A stretch of 64,000 nucleotides of DNA from JAGVJT01 sp964513205 (GCA_964513205.1 CAZELP010000001.1:62001-126000); one strand, 5' to 3'. Shown: positions 43,143 to 52,204, counted from the first letter of the stretch. Made by a program: numbers and translations. Notes: generated by a model from the letters alone, not told the origin.

Positions 43143-44081
43143 CTAATTAAACAGGTCTAATTGTTTACATCGCTGATTGAGCAATTCAATATATTTTTCC
43201 TGCATTTTTTGAGATAAAAAACTTAAACCAATGAGCTCGTGCCAGTATGGAATGACTTGATGAAACTCTTGTACAATACCATCGATAACGTTCTGATTTA
43301 ATCTTAATTTTTCAATAGCAAAATATTTAAGAAAATCACTCTTTGTTAAATTATTTTTTTTCCCTTTGAGCGGCAATGCGATTTCTTCTTTTGTATTTTT
43401 TTGAGCGATAGTTGAGTTAAGTAAATCATAAGCGGGTGATATGAAAATCTTCTGATCTCTTGTAATCAGCGAGAAATTTTTGAGATGCATGTCTTCATTA
43501 CCGACTAAGAAGTTAAATAAGGTCAACTTTAGTAATTTTACGAATTCAATTTTAGGAAATGTACAGAATTGTTCTATCACAGCCGTTATTTTTTCCATAG
43601 AGCTTTTATATTTTGTATGTCGATCTTCTCCTGATAGCTGTGCAAAATCTTCCAACGCTAATTTCTGATGGCGGCCTATGCGATCAAACCGCTTAATAAA
43701 GTAAGTCAGACTATTGTCCTTAGAGTAAACTAAGCCGTGTACCGGTACCTCAAGGCCAATGGTTTTAGCAAGCGACATTGTAATGGCCTCGTTTTCGGGC
43801 AACTCGGGATAAATATCACTTTGAGGCTTCAAAATATACTGACCATTTTGATCGACGATTTCAAAGCATTCATTTTTAATTTTTAGTTTTGCGCTCAGCT
43901 TCTTTTGGACACCTTGAATAGACATTTTCCCTACACGATCAATTGCTTCCTGACGTTGCTCGTCTGCACTTAAATTTAATGGAGCAAGGCCTTTTAATTG
44001 AGGAGAGAGCAAACGTAATCCTCGTTGTGAGTAGTTTTCTTCGTCACTAATTTTTTCATAAGTAATAGGGCAGCGTTTCAT
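43143..44081 (-). CDS. hipT: HipT kinase toxin
   Basis: A 312-residue HipA-like kinase lacking the N-terminal subdomain of HipA, which is encoded separately upstream. HipT kinases phosphorylate aminoacyl-tRNA synthetases (TrpS in the E. coli O127 system). The Gly-rich loop region is KMSIQGVQKK (53-61) with a single Ser at 54. The lysine is in YILKPQSD, the catalytic loop is NEDMHLKNFS (195-204), and the metal Asp is in SPAYDLLN (219). All catalytic residues look intact. The sequence closely resembles the Legionella pneumophila HipT as I remember it. GAGGAAATAAG precedes the start. Confidence 0.92.
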   Translation of the reverse strand: MKRCPITYEKISDEENYSQRGLRLLSPQLKGLAPLNLSADEQRQEAIDRVGKMSIQGVQKKLSAKLKIKNECFEIVDQNGQYILKPQSDIYPELPENEAITMSLAKTIGLEVPVHGLVYSKDNSLTYFIKRFDRIGRHQKLALEDFAQLSGEDRHTKYKSSMEKITAVIEQFCTFPKIEFVKLLKLTLFNFLVGNEDMHLKNFSLITRDQKIFISPAYDLLNSTIAQKNTKEEIALPLKGKKNNLTKSDFLKYFAIEKLRLNQNVIDGIVQEFHQVIPYWHELIGLSFLSQKMQEKYIELLNQRCKQLDLFN

Positions 44082-44386
44082 CTTATTTCCTCAACTGTCA
44101 CAGCACCTACAACATCTTGACCGACGATCATTAACTGACGAAAATAGTCATTTCTATCGACCTTATATTTCCGTAACAGCGCCTCAAGCATAATACCTTC
44201 AGGTAGTAATCCTTCGAAAAATGGAGGAAATACGTCGAAATGATAAACTTTATTGATTAACGGCATGGTAAGTGACACTGGTGCACTTTGATAATGATCA
44301 AAGTAACTAAATTGATATCTTCCATCCTTCTGCTCTTCTAATATTCCAGCTTTAACACCATTTACTGATACACATGCTTTTCTCAT
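44078..44386 (-). CDS. hipS: HipS antitoxin subunit
   Basis: A 102-residue protein equal to the N-subdomain 1 of HipA, with VSVNGVKAGILEE, the PPFFEGLLPEG signature and GQDVVGAV near the end. In HipBST systems this small protein, not HipB, is the main neutraliser of the kinase. Its start overlaps hipB and its stop overlaps hipT, each by four bases, so the three proteins are made in a coupled series. Confidence 0.9.
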   Translation of the reverse strand: MRKACVSVNGVKAGILEEQKDGRYQFSYFDHYQSAPVSLTMPLINKVYHFDVFPPFFEGLLPEGIMLEALLRKYKVDRNDYFRQLMIVGQDVVGAVTVEEIR

Positions 44387-44613
44387 GATTCATTATCCGT
44401 TGTAGGAGGAAAGGGTGTTTCAAATTTCATTTTGATATTTAGAACATCGAATACTTTGAGCAATGTGGTTAAGCGAATAGACTCTTTCCCTTTTTCAATA
44501 TCAAAGATCACTGTTTTTCCAACACCGGCTAATCGAGCTAACTCTTGTTGTGATAAGCCGGTTTGTTTGCGGTAATAATAAACTAAATTCGCAATCTCAT
44601 GTTTGGGTGTCAT
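44383..44613 (-). CDS. hipB: HipB-type transcriptional repressor
   Basis: A 76-residue XRE-family helix-turn-helix protein with the recognition region GLSQQELARLAGVGKTVIFDIEKGK. It would bind the palindromes upstream and hold the operon off as part of the HipBST complex. The ATG at 44613 has no ribosome site in front of it; a TATAAT lies only 16 bases upstream, so the mRNA leader is very short. It is the first gene of hipBST. Confidence 0.9.
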   Translation of the reverse strand: MTPKHEIANLVYYYRKQTGLSQQELARLAGVGKTVIFDIEKGKESIRLTTLLKVFDVLNIKMKFETPFPPTTDNES

Positions 44614-44629
44614 AGAAAGATAAAAATTA

Positions 44630-44655
44630 ATTATATATTACTGTTATAGCAGTAA
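44630..44655 (-). promoter_or_regulatory. hipB promoter with operator O1
   Basis: TATAAT (44635-44630) is the likely -10 box. The imperfect 18-bp palindrome (44638-44655, arms TTACTG and CAGTAA) lies immediately upstream, where the -35 to -10 spacer would be. Repressor bound here should block RNA polymerase. Confidence 0.7.
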
Positions 44656-44709
44656 AAATAATAAAAATACAGCTTTTTTTCTTTTTGTTGAGTTAAATCA
44701 ATCATAATA

Positions 44710-44725
44710 TACTGCTATAGCAGTA
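44710..44725. promoter_or_regulatory. HipB operator O2
   Basis: TACTGCTATAGCAGTA is a perfect 16-bp palindrome. It differs at one base from O1 (44639-44654), and the centres are 71 bases apart, close to seven helical turns, which would suit looping. Confidence 0.75.
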
Positions 44726-44845
44726 ATAATCATGATGATTCATGATTTTTTATCTAAAAATTGATATTAAGTGCAGAAATTTACTTCTTTTCCGGTAATT
44801 ATGCTGTGTACAGTAAAAGCAAGTGAACAGATTGAGTGCCGTCTT

Positions 44846-46492
44846 TTAGGAGCTGTTGGGCAGATGTCCATCAGGATTTATTTTGGGTAGGGTATTCTTT
44901 TTTATAGATTTTTTTTGTTTCTTTTGTTGATGTTGAATTGCATGCCAGAGGTCAAATCCGGTCCATATTGACTCAGATTGCTTTGCATAAAGGGCGGCCG
45001 AAAGCTTATCAAGCTCTTCGATGAGTCGCATATCATCCGTCTGTTGCTTGATGTCTTCTAAATTTAAAATAGAGCCTTTAAATTTAGCTCGAGCGAAAGC
45101 CAACAAGGCTTCTCTTGCTTGTATGGGATCATTCTTTTTACATGCTTTTTCTAGATGATGGAGTGGCTTTCGGCGTGCTTTTATTGATAATTTTTTTCTT
45201 TTTAATATCATGATGATGACAAGAAGCATGAGCGCTGCGATGATCGAGGCCACAACCCAAATGATTCTGTTTTTAGTGATGACAGGAGAAGGAGGGAGAT
45301 GAGATGTTGCATCGATTATGGGTAGAGAGGATGAAGAAGACGGCGTTTTTTCTGCACCGATGATGGTCAGTGTTTTTTCTGGTAGTTCGATGGTTTCTTC
45401 TTTTTCTGTTTTGGTGTTAAACCAGATTAGTTTATAAGCTGGCAGTTTAATTTCGCCTGGTTGATTTAAAAGGTAGGTGATGCGAATAGTTTTAATACCG
45501 GCGACATCTTGTTTGTGAATGCTATTTTTTAGGGTCGGTTTTTCTGGATAAACACCAAAGTGATCTTGTGGATCGGCTTTTAATGTGGGTAAAAGTTCAG
45601 CAGGAAGTGCTCGAGCTTCTATTTTGATGGTGCGAATTAACGTGGTGCCTACATCAAATTGTCCTTGGTCGTCACTGTATTCTTCGGTCATCGAAAGCGC
45701 TTTGGCTGGCAGCCATTGTGTTGCTTGAATATTCGGAGGAATTTTTTTGACATGCAGTAAGGCCGGTTTGCCTCGCGCACGCATGCGCTCTGGTAGTCCT
45801 CGATAAACAAGTGCTTCAAACTGTGCGCCTTTCATGATTTGAGCCCCGGGCTTTTGTGGAAAAAGCGCGTATCGCTGTTCTTCTACCGTAAAAATTTGAT
45901 TTTTTTCAACCAGTTGGTATTGTTCGCTATCTCCTAATGGCAACATTAAACCATCTTCTAATGAGGGAGGCTGATAATGTGCATCAAGCAATTGATCTTG
46001 GTGAATGAGTTTGATTGTGAGTAAAACTTCTTGATTGACATAGGGCGTTTTAGGGGTGGTTTCCGTTTTGATTTGCAAGCGTTTCTCATGTGAGAAGTGG
46101 ATGGGCTTCGTTTGTTTTTGTTGTGAGTTTGAGACGCGTCCTTGGGCTGAGACGCCGATGGTTAGAGATGCGCTTTCCTCTTGCCCCACGCGTATCGGCG
46201 GGATAGTTAATGTGCCCGCTCGTTTAGGCGTGAGTAAAATCGCCCATTGATTTAATGTTTCCATTTGTCCATTGACGATGGTTGTCGAAACACGATGTTC
46301 GGTTGCATTGATTTCAAAATCTCGTTGAAGAGGTAGTAAGTCTGGCGTTTGATGCGTTGTGACCTTTTCAATCGTTATAGTCAATTGGAACGAATCTCCT
46401 AAATTGATTTGATCCGGTTCTATTTCAGCACGAACTTCAGCAAAAAGAGCGGTATTGAGGCAAAATAAGACCAGAAAAAAGATCGTTCTCAT
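44846..46492 (-). CDS. batD: BatD, aerotolerance operon protein
   Basis: A 548-residue membrane-anchored periplasmic protein. A signal peptide (MRTIFFLVLFCLNTALFA) is followed by beta-sandwich repeats that begin EVRAEIEPDQINLGDSFQLTITIE. A membrane segment lies near residue 405 (IIWVVASIIAALMLLVIIMIL), followed by a short cytoplasmic tail. It is the end of the MoxR-Bat operon and starts by ATGA overlap with batC. The exact process is not settled in bacteria; the operon is linked to envelope stress and aerotolerance. Confidence 0.87.
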   Translation of the reverse strand: MRTIFFLVLFCLNTALFAEVRAEIEPDQINLGDSFQLTITIEKVTTHQTPDLLPLQRDFEINATEHRVSTTIVNGQMETLNQWAILLTPKRAGTLTIPPIRVGQEESASLTIGVSAQGRVSNSQQKQTKPIHFSHEKRLQIKTETTPKTPYVNQEVLLTIKLIHQDQLLDAHYQPPSLEDGLMLPLGDSEQYQLVEKNQIFTVEEQRYALFPQKPGAQIMKGAQFEALVYRGLPERMRARGKPALLHVKKIPPNIQATQWLPAKALSMTEEYSDDQGQFDVGTTLIRTIKIEARALPAELLPTLKADPQDHFGVYPEKPTLKNSIHKQDVAGIKTIRITYLLNQPGEIKLPAYKLIWFNTKTEKEETIELPEKTLTIIGAEKTPSSSSSLPIIDATSHLPPSPVITKNRIIWVVASIIAALMLLVIIMILKRKKLSIKARRKPLHHLEKACKKNDPIQAREALLAFARAKFKGSILNLEDIKQQTDDMRLIEELDKLSAALYAKQSESIWTGFDLWHAIQHQQKKQKKSIKKNTLPKINPDGHLPNSS

Positions 46493-47280
46493 GGAGATTC
46501 TCCTTCTAAACGGCGTCGGTGATCGCGCAAGAATTTTTGGCGTAAAAGTCCGCGAGGATCTTCTGGGATCATATTTAACCATTGTTCGCTCGTTTGATAG
46601 TTTTCTGCAGCAGAAGGATTTTCGCGTGCTGTTTGTTTGGATTGGGATTTTTCCTCTTTTTTCTCTTCTTCTTTTTGCGGATCTTTTGGATGCGATGATT
46701 CTGTTGGCTGAGACTGATTTTGGGGAAGATCATCTTCCAGTTTATTGGATGGTGTCTGCTCGGAAGTTGGAGATTGAGTAGAGTTCGACTCTTCTTGTTG
46801 CGAAGGTGGTGTTTTGTTGTTTTGTGATGGAGATGCGTCGCTGTTTTCTTTTTCAGAGTGATTGGCGTTATCTTGTGATGCGTCAGTTTCTGATTGTTGC
46901 TGTTTCAAAAGTGCTTCTAGAATTTTTTTGTTGTGCAGGGTATCTTCATCATGAGGGCGTAATTTTAAGCTTTTCTCATAAGCGGCAATGGCCTCTTCGT
47001 ACTTTCCCAATTGTGCTTTTGCATTTCCCTCATTGTAATAGCCGTCTGCTGTATTTGATTGTGCGAAGATGCTGTTGGCTTGTTCAAAATTTTTAGCGCG
47101 ATAAGCCGATGTTGCCTGCCATTCTTTTTGCTTAAAAGTCTTTTCTGCATTTGTATAATCTTGGTTTTCAAAATAACGTGCGGCTTGTTGATCCGGTGTG
47201 GCCCATAAATCCTTCCATGTCCAAGCAAGCGTATGGGGTGAAAAATAGAAAAATAATACAAATACGATACAGCGAAGCAT
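46489..47280 (-). CDS. batC: BatC, TPR protein
   Basis: A 263-residue protein with a signal or anchor segment at the start, then TPR-type repeats (GYYNEGNAKAQLGKYEEAIAAYEKSL and its degenerate neighbours). A long low-complexity tail is rich in Gln, Ser, Glu and Lys (about residues 125-235). The tail composition may reflect repeat slippage. Its start overlaps the batB stop by one base (TAATG). Confidence 0.85.
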   Translation of the reverse strand: MLRCIVFVLFFYFSPHTLAWTWKDLWATPDQQAARYFENQDYTNAEKTFKQKEWQATSAYRAKNFEQANSIFAQSNTADGYYNEGNAKAQLGKYEEAIAAYEKSLKLRPHDEDTLHNKKILEALLKQQQSETDASQDNANHSEKENSDASPSQNNKTPPSQQEESNSTQSPTSEQTPSNKLEDDLPQNQSQPTESSHPKDPQKEEEKKEEKSQSKQTARENPSAAENYQTSEQWLNMIPEDPRGLLRQKFLRDHRRRLEGESP

Positions 47281-48209
47281 TATTTTTCTCCTTCGTCAAA
47301 ATAATTTTTTCTAAAAAGAGGTAATAAAAAGAATAATGCGGGAATCAAAAACCATCGACCATCGTCTCGCCATCGTGGAAATTTATCTTCTGACATCGTC
47401 GCTTTATATGAGGTTTGGGAAGAGTCTTTTTCCCAAGACAGAATGTCATCGGAGGTTTCTGTAAAGAGATACACTTTGCCTTTCCCGTTTTTTGCGAATG
47501 TTTGAAATGCATCGTTTAGCTTATGAGTCGGTAAGATTGGCAATATGGAGACGTTAATCTGATTTTTGGCAAGTTTTTCTGCGGCCATTATGGCGCTGGG
47601 TGTTGGTGTTTCGGCTGTGATAACCAAAATATTTCCGCCAAGAAGACCCGTTTCTTGGATATTTTTTTCTGCTTCCAGTAACGCTCGTGCAAGATCATTT
47701 CCACCAACTGGCATCATATCTGGATCGAGTGCTTCTAATAAATTGTCAATGGTGTGAGTGTCGTCGGTTAGTGGTGCAGCCACAAAAGGCTCGCCTGAAA
47801 AAACAATCAATCCAAATTGACCGGTGTGTTCTTTTTGCTGAAATAAATCGTGTAATTTAAACTTGGCTCGTTGTAGTCGGTTAGGCGTGATGTCTGTAGC
47901 CAGCATGGTGTCTGAGAGATCATACATCACCAGACGTGCCTGCTGTGATTTAAAAACAGGAACTGGTAGTTTAAAAAAAGCAGGTCCTGATAAACTCAGC
48001 AGCATACAAGAGAGACTGAGTAAAGGAAATAACCAGAAAAATCGCTTTTTTGAGAGGGTGGTTTGGAGTAAATGAGGGAGTAGATGTTTATCACAAATTT
48101 GTTCTAATTTTTTTTGAGTAATGGGTTTTTTATGGACGTATATCAGCGCCAATAGCAAAGGAATGAAACCAATTAACCAATAAGGCCTTAAAAAATGAAC
48201 GGTGATCAT
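47280..48209 (-). CDS. batB: BatB, VWA-domain membrane protein
   Basis: A 309-residue protein with two N-terminal hydrophobic segments, a von Willebrand A domain and a C-terminal segment (RWFLIPALFFLLPLF). The metal site is MYDLSDTM in place of the usual DxSxS, with Thr for the last Ser, so metal binding may be weaker than in BatA. It overlaps batA by four bases. Confidence 0.87.
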   Translation of the reverse strand: MITVHFLRPYWLIGFIPLLLALIYVHKKPITQKKLEQICDKHLLPHLLQTTLSKKRFFWLFPLLSLSCMLLSLSGPAFFKLPVPVFKSQQARLVMYDLSDTMLATDITPNRLQRAKFKLHDLFQQKEHTGQFGLIVFSGEPFVAAPLTDDTHTIDNLLEALDPDMMPVGGNDLARALLEAEKNIQETGLLGGNILVITAETPTPSAIMAAEKLAKNQINVSILPILPTHKLNDAFQTFAKNGKGKVYLFTETSDDILSWEKDSSQTSYKATMSEDKFPRWRDDGRWFLIPALFFLLPLFRKNYFDEGEK

Positions 48210-49198
48210 CGTGGATTCTCTCGCCTAAATTTCATGATGGCTGTTCTCTCATAAAATAGTCCGAAAAAAAATAAAACAAAGGCAATACTCAATGGCCATG
48301 GATAGTACTCGGTCTGCGGACGAAGCGGTGTTGCATTTTGTTTTACTGTTTCAATTTGATTGATAAACCCATAAATTTGTTGCAGCGAATCCAAATCGTT
48401 GGCTCGAAAATATTTTCCTCCGGTTTGTTCAGCTATTTTCTTTAAGCCCTCTTCATCTAATTCGGTTGAAGGAGGAGCCATACCAAAAGGAGTGAGTAAA
48501 TTTGCGTCGGAACCCAACCCTATTGTGTAGATTTTAATTTTTTCATGCAGAGCAAGCTCTGTTGCTTTTTGAGGAGAAAGTGTTCCCGCATTATTGACCC
48601 CATCGGTGAGAAGAATGAGTATTCTACCTTTGGGGGGCGTTTTTTTAAGATGTTTAATACTCAATCCAATTGCATCTCCTATGGCGGTGGCTTGTCCTGC
48701 AAGACCGACAGAGGCGTCGTTTATTCGAGATAGGATGTGTTTTTTATCCTGTGTCAGCGGTGTGAGTAGATAGGCTTTTGAGCCAAAAAGGACGAGTCCA
48801 ATGTCATCTTGTGTGCGTTGATTCACGAAATTTTTTGCGGCGTATTGTACAACATCGAGTCTCTGATATCGGCGATTTTGTACAATCATGTCGTCTAATG
48901 CCATGCTTCCGGAAATGTCTAGCGCGAGCATAATGTGATGTCCGTTTCTTTCAATTGGGACAATTTCGCCAACAAAGCGTGGTCCAGAGAGGGCTATTAA
49001 TGATAAAAGCCAACTTGCCCATAACCAAAAAGGCGGAAATGTTTTTTTTGACTGAGACAGATAAAGCGCTTTTATCTCCGCAAAAAAAGGAATCCAAAGT
49101 GCTTGTGTCGGGCGAGCATTGATGCTGGGGAAAAATCGCCAGATGACATAGGGCAAAGGAAGCAATAAAAAAACCCAGGGCGTGGCTAACTCAAACAT
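48206..49198 (-). CDS. batA: BatA, VWA-domain membrane protein
   Basis: A 330-residue protein with the same layout as BatB. The metal-ion site is intact (ALDISGSMALDD) and the later motif is LLTDGVNNAG. Membrane segments lie near both ends. ATG 49198 has GGAG seven bases upstream and gives the usual N-terminus; an in-frame ATG at 49222 is less likely. It overlaps the DUF4381 gene by 13 bases. Confidence 0.88.
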   Translation of the reverse strand: MFELATPWVFLLLPLPYVIWRFFPSINARPTQALWIPFFAEIKALYLSQSKKTFPPFWLWASWLLSLIALSGPRFVGEIVPIERNGHHIMLALDISGSMALDDMIVQNRRYQRLDVVQYAAKNFVNQRTQDDIGLVLFGSKAYLLTPLTQDKKHILSRINDASVGLAGQATAIGDAIGLSIKHLKKTPPKGRILILLTDGVNNAGTLSPQKATELALHEKIKIYTIGLGSDANLLTPFGMAPPSTELDEEGLKKIAEQTGGKYFRANDLDSLQQIYGFINQIETVKQNATPLRPQTEYYPWPLSIAFVLFFFGLFYERTAIMKFRRENPR

Positions 49199-49677
49199 GG
49201 GCGTCTCCGTTGCTTGATCCATTTCTTTGTTAACACAAACAATGTGGTGAGATGTGCATCTGAGGTCGGGGGATGCTGCGAGTAAGGCATGATGAGGATG
49301 GCTTCTTGGGCTGTATGAAAATCTAATTTTTTACTCGTTTTTGATAAAAACAGGATCCACGCGTCGCCCTCTAGAGCCGCAACGGTTGATCTTGGGTAAT
49401 ATAGAAGTGCAATTTGCTTTAGGAGCACGTTCACTTGTGCTGCCGATTCGTGCGCAGATTGTTGACCGGATTGATATTGAGTGACAAGTGTTTCGAGTGT
49501 TTTTAATGCGGCTTTTTTAATTTGTCTGACAAGACGTTTTTTTCGGTAAAAGAAAATCAAGACGATACCGAGTGACAATGTCACGAAGAGGAGAATTAAA
49601 TATCCAGGAGCAAGGGGCCACCAGGGATGAATTGGCGCAGGAAGGTGAATATCTCGAAGTTCGCTCAAGTCAACCAT
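49186..49677 (-). CDS. DUF4381 membrane protein
   Basis: A 163-residue protein with one membrane segment (LILLFVTLSLGIVLIFFY) after a short N-terminal part beginning VDLSELRDIHLP, and a helical cytoplasmic portion. This is the small partner regularly found between the DUF58 and BatA genes in gammaproteobacteria. ATG 49677 has AGAAGG upstream and overlaps the DUF58 gene by eight bases. Confidence 0.82.
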   Translation of the reverse strand: MVDLSELRDIHLPAPIHPWWPLAPGYLILLFVTLSLGIVLIFFYRKKRLVRQIKKAALKTLETLVTQYQSGQQSAHESAAQVNVLLKQIALLYYPRSTVAALEGDAWILFLSKTSKKLDFHTAQEAILIMPYSQHPPTSDAHLTTLFVLTKKWIKQRRRPCLS

Positions 49678-50635
49678 GGTGCCTTCTCGGAAAGGTTTGA
49701 GAAACAAGTCCAGGGAGATCATGCGGACTTGTGACATGAATATAAAAGGCTGCTAACTTTTGAAAAGTTTCTTTGATTTTCTGATTCTGATGCGTGCGGG
49801 TCTCGTTGTATGCGTTTAAAAATTTTTTATCAAACGTGTTGATGGAAAGCGGCTCCTCCCCGTCTGTTAGCGGATAAATCCCAAGCGATGGGGCGCTTCT
49901 TTCAATGGGATCGGTAATGTGGTAAGCCAATATTTCACTGTGCTGACGTAATCGAGCCAATTGTTGAGTGGCCGAGGCATTGAGGGTATAAAAATCGCCA
50001 ATCAGTACAATCAGGCTTCCTGGTCTTGCTGTTTTTCGCAGACGAGAGAGTGCGTTGGATAATGCATCTTTGTGGTTGTTCGTATGTTTTTCAGGAGGAA
50101 GGCTATATTGGGCAAGCATCGCAAGTAACGGTAAAACGCCGGCTTCTCGACCTTTGGGCGTGATCGCATGATGAGATTCGTTTGTAAAAAGAAAGCCCCC
50201 GACTTTATCGCCAGTGATATTGGCGTGCCACGCAATAAGCGTTGCTATTTCAGTTGCAACATATGATTTAAACGCGGACTTTGTGCCAAAGTACATCGAG
50301 GGATTAAAATCTACGACTAAAATAATGGGACGTTCTCGTTCTTCTTCGTACAGCTTAATGTGTGGTTTTCCTGTTTTTGCTGTGACACGCCATTCCATGT
50401 GCCGAATATCATCACCTGCTTGATAGTGTCTAACTTCAGCAAAATCCATCCCTCGTCCTTTTCTGGATGAGCGATACATGCCTTGTTGCTCTGAGGTTAC
50501 TCGTGTGCGATGTCGGTTTAAATTCGCATAACGTTTAAGCGCAATAAGGTCATGCAACGTCCATGAAATCCCTTTTGTGGTGAAGTCTGGTTTGGTTATC
50601 GAAGGTTTCAATGCATTTAAAATTTGGTTCAGCAT
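49670..50635 (-). CDS. DUF58 protein of the MoxR operon
   Basis: A 321-residue protein of the DUF58 group, a degenerate VWA-like fold that works with MoxR ATPases. The hallmark GRGMDFAEVRHYQAGDDIRHMEWR lies near residue 60, followed by TGKPHIKLYEEER and a VVDFNPSMYFG metal-site-like segment. It follows moxR by 14 bases. Confidence 0.88.
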   Translation of the reverse strand: MLNQILNALKPSITKPDFTTKGISWTLHDLIALKRYANLNRHRTRVTSEQQGMYRSSRKGRGMDFAEVRHYQAGDDIRHMEWRVTAKTGKPHIKLYEEERERPIILVVDFNPSMYFGTKSAFKSYVATEIATLIAWHANITGDKVGGFLFTNESHHAITPKGREAGVLPLLAMLAQYSLPPEKHTNNHKDALSNALSRLRKTARPGSLIVLIGDFYTLNASATQQLARLRQHSEILAYHITDPIERSAPSLGIYPLTDGEEPLSINTFDKKFLNAYNETRTHQNQKIKETFQKLAAFYIHVTSPHDLPGLVSQTFPRRHHG

Positions 50636-50649
50636 ACATCACCCCAATT

Positions 50650-51645
50650 TTAAGGAATGGCGACTAACCTTAGAAGTTCGTGGAGAAAATGATCCGCATC
50701 AACCCCTTCTGCTTCAGCTTCAAAAGAGAGCAAAATTCGATGACGTAAAACATCGAATGCGATCTGATGAATGTCTTCTGGTGTAACAAAATCTCTTTCA
50801 TTAAGCCATGCATGGGCTTTTGCACACCGGTCGAGTGCAATTGTGGCACGAGGACTTGCGCCAAACCGAAGCCATTTCGCCAGCGAAGGACTATAGTCAT
50901 TGGGTCTGCGTGTGGCCATGACCAGATCAACGATATACTGTGATAATGCCTCACTTGTGTGTATGTCCAGTACTTCTTTGCGTGCAGCAAAAAGAACATC
51001 TTGTGTCAAAAGATGCATGGGTTGTTCTTGCTGCGGATTTTCTTCTTTTCTTAATGTTGCGTAAGCTTCTTGTCTTGCCAGTGCTAGAATATCTTTTTCT
51101 ACGGCACTGTCTGGATAGCCTATGCGAACGTACATTAAAAACCGGTCCAGTTGTGCTTCTGGCAAAGGATAAGTTCCCTCTTGTTCAATCGGATTTTGAG
51201 TTGCCATGACTAAGAAAAGAGGAGGGAGGCGATAAGTTTTTCCTCCGATGGTCACTTGCCGTTCTGCCATTGCCTCAAGGAGTGCCGATTGCACTTTTGC
51301 TGGCGCCCGATTAATTTCATCCGCCAACAAAATTTCATGAAAAATTGGGCCAGGTTGAAACTTGAACGTACCATCTTCAGGGTGATAAACGTCTGTTCCG
51401 GTCAAATCACCTGGCAGCAGGTCGGGTGTAAATTGGATGCGGTGAAAGCGGCCTTCGACCGCTTGAGCCAGTGCTTTAACTGCCCGTGTTTTTGCAAGAC
51501 CCGGTGCTCCTTCGACCAAGAGATGACCATCCGCAAGCAGTGCGATGAGTAGTCGAGAAACGAGAGTGGATTGACCGAGAACTTGTGTTTTTAGGTAATC
51601 GTTGAGCTGTAATAAATTTGCTCTTACTCTATCCGTCGTAGACAT
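50650..51645 (-). CDS. MoxR-family AAA+ ATPase
   Basis: A 331-residue AAA ATPase thought to act as a chaperone for the VWA-domain proteins encoded downstream. Walker A is GAPGLAKTRAVKAL, Walker B LLADEINRAPAKVQ, and the sensor region ATQNPIEQEGTYPLPEAQLDRF is typical of MoxR. It is the first gene of the seven-gene Bat operon, 29 bases after the small cold-shock gene. Confidence 0.93.
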   Translation of the reverse strand: MSTTDRVRANLLQLNDYLKTQVLGQSTLVSRLLIALLADGHLLVEGAPGLAKTRAVKALAQAVEGRFHRIQFTPDLLPGDLTGTDVYHPEDGTFKFQPGPIFHEILLADEINRAPAKVQSALLEAMAERQVTIGGKTYRLPPLFLVMATQNPIEQEGTYPLPEAQLDRFLMYVRIGYPDSAVEKDILALARQEAYATLRKEENPQQEQPMHLLTQDVLFAARKEVLDIHTSEALSQYIVDLVMATRRPNDYSPSLAKWLRFGASPRATIALDRCAKAHAWLNERDFVTPEDIHQIAFDVLRHRILLSFEAEAEGVDADHFLHELLRLVAIP

Positions 51646-51674
51646 CTTAACACTCCGTGAATAAAAAAATTAAA

Positions 51675-51932
51675 TCAAATCAATTCTATTTTATCTGCCT
51701 GAGGTCCTTTTTTACCTTTAATAATAATGAATTTAACTTTTGCGCCATCTCGTAAACCGCGAAAATCGCGAGAAGTGAAAGAAGTGGCGTGAAAAAATAA
51801 CTCTTGCTTTTCTGACACAATAAAACCAAATCGTTTTTTTCTGTCGTAAAATTTAATGGTTCCTTCGTGTTTTGTTTGGTTTGACGAAAAGAGCCGTCGC
51901 AACCGTTCTGCAATAGACTTAAATAGATTCAT
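51675..51932 (-). CDS. Small cold-shock-domain protein with basic N-terminal extension
   Basis: An 85-residue protein. A 22-residue amphipathic, Arg-rich lead (MNLFKSIAERLRRLFSSNQT) precedes a cold-shock domain. RNP1 reads KRFGFIV instead of KGFGFI, and RNP2 reads LFFHATSF. The nucleic-acid surface is thus mostly kept, with one Gly lost. ATG 51932 has GGGA upstream; longer in-frame starts add an unlikely leader. It is co-directional with moxR. Confidence 0.75.
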   Translation of the reverse strand: MNLFKSIAERLRRLFSSNQTKHEGTIKFYDRKKRFGFIVSEKQELFFHATSFTSRDFRGLRDGAKVKFIIIKGKKGPQADKIELI

Positions 51933-52198
51933 GTGTATTTCCCAAAAGATAGGTGAATGTCGCTGCAATAAAAAATGGACATAATGATAATTGTGCGCAA
52001 AAAAGCACGACACCATTTTAACATGAGGATTTTCTTTTAGTAAATGGTTTAGGATGCAGCTGTCTCATTAAAATACGGCGTTTTGACGAACGAGGCGAGG
52101 AATATCCTGCAAATGGGGGTATTCTGGGTTTGCGTATTAAACAAATGAAAAAAAGCACACTAGTTGTAATTTTTGTTTAAATTATGTCTATTTGAATT

Positions 52199-52204
52199 TA
52201 TAAT
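52199..52204 (+). promoter_or_regulatory. -10 box of the kinase gene
   Basis: A perfect TATAAT lies 30 bases before the ATG. The region at the -35 spacing reads TTTAAA, a poor match. The 298-bp gap 51933-52230 between the cold-shock gene and the kinase gene holds nothing else I can name. Confidence 0.5.

Noticed and set aside
44731..44756. AATCAT/ATGATT hairpin with six T on the plus strand near the hip control region.
   Set aside because: No plus-strand gene ends before it, and on the minus strand it lacks a T tract after the stem.
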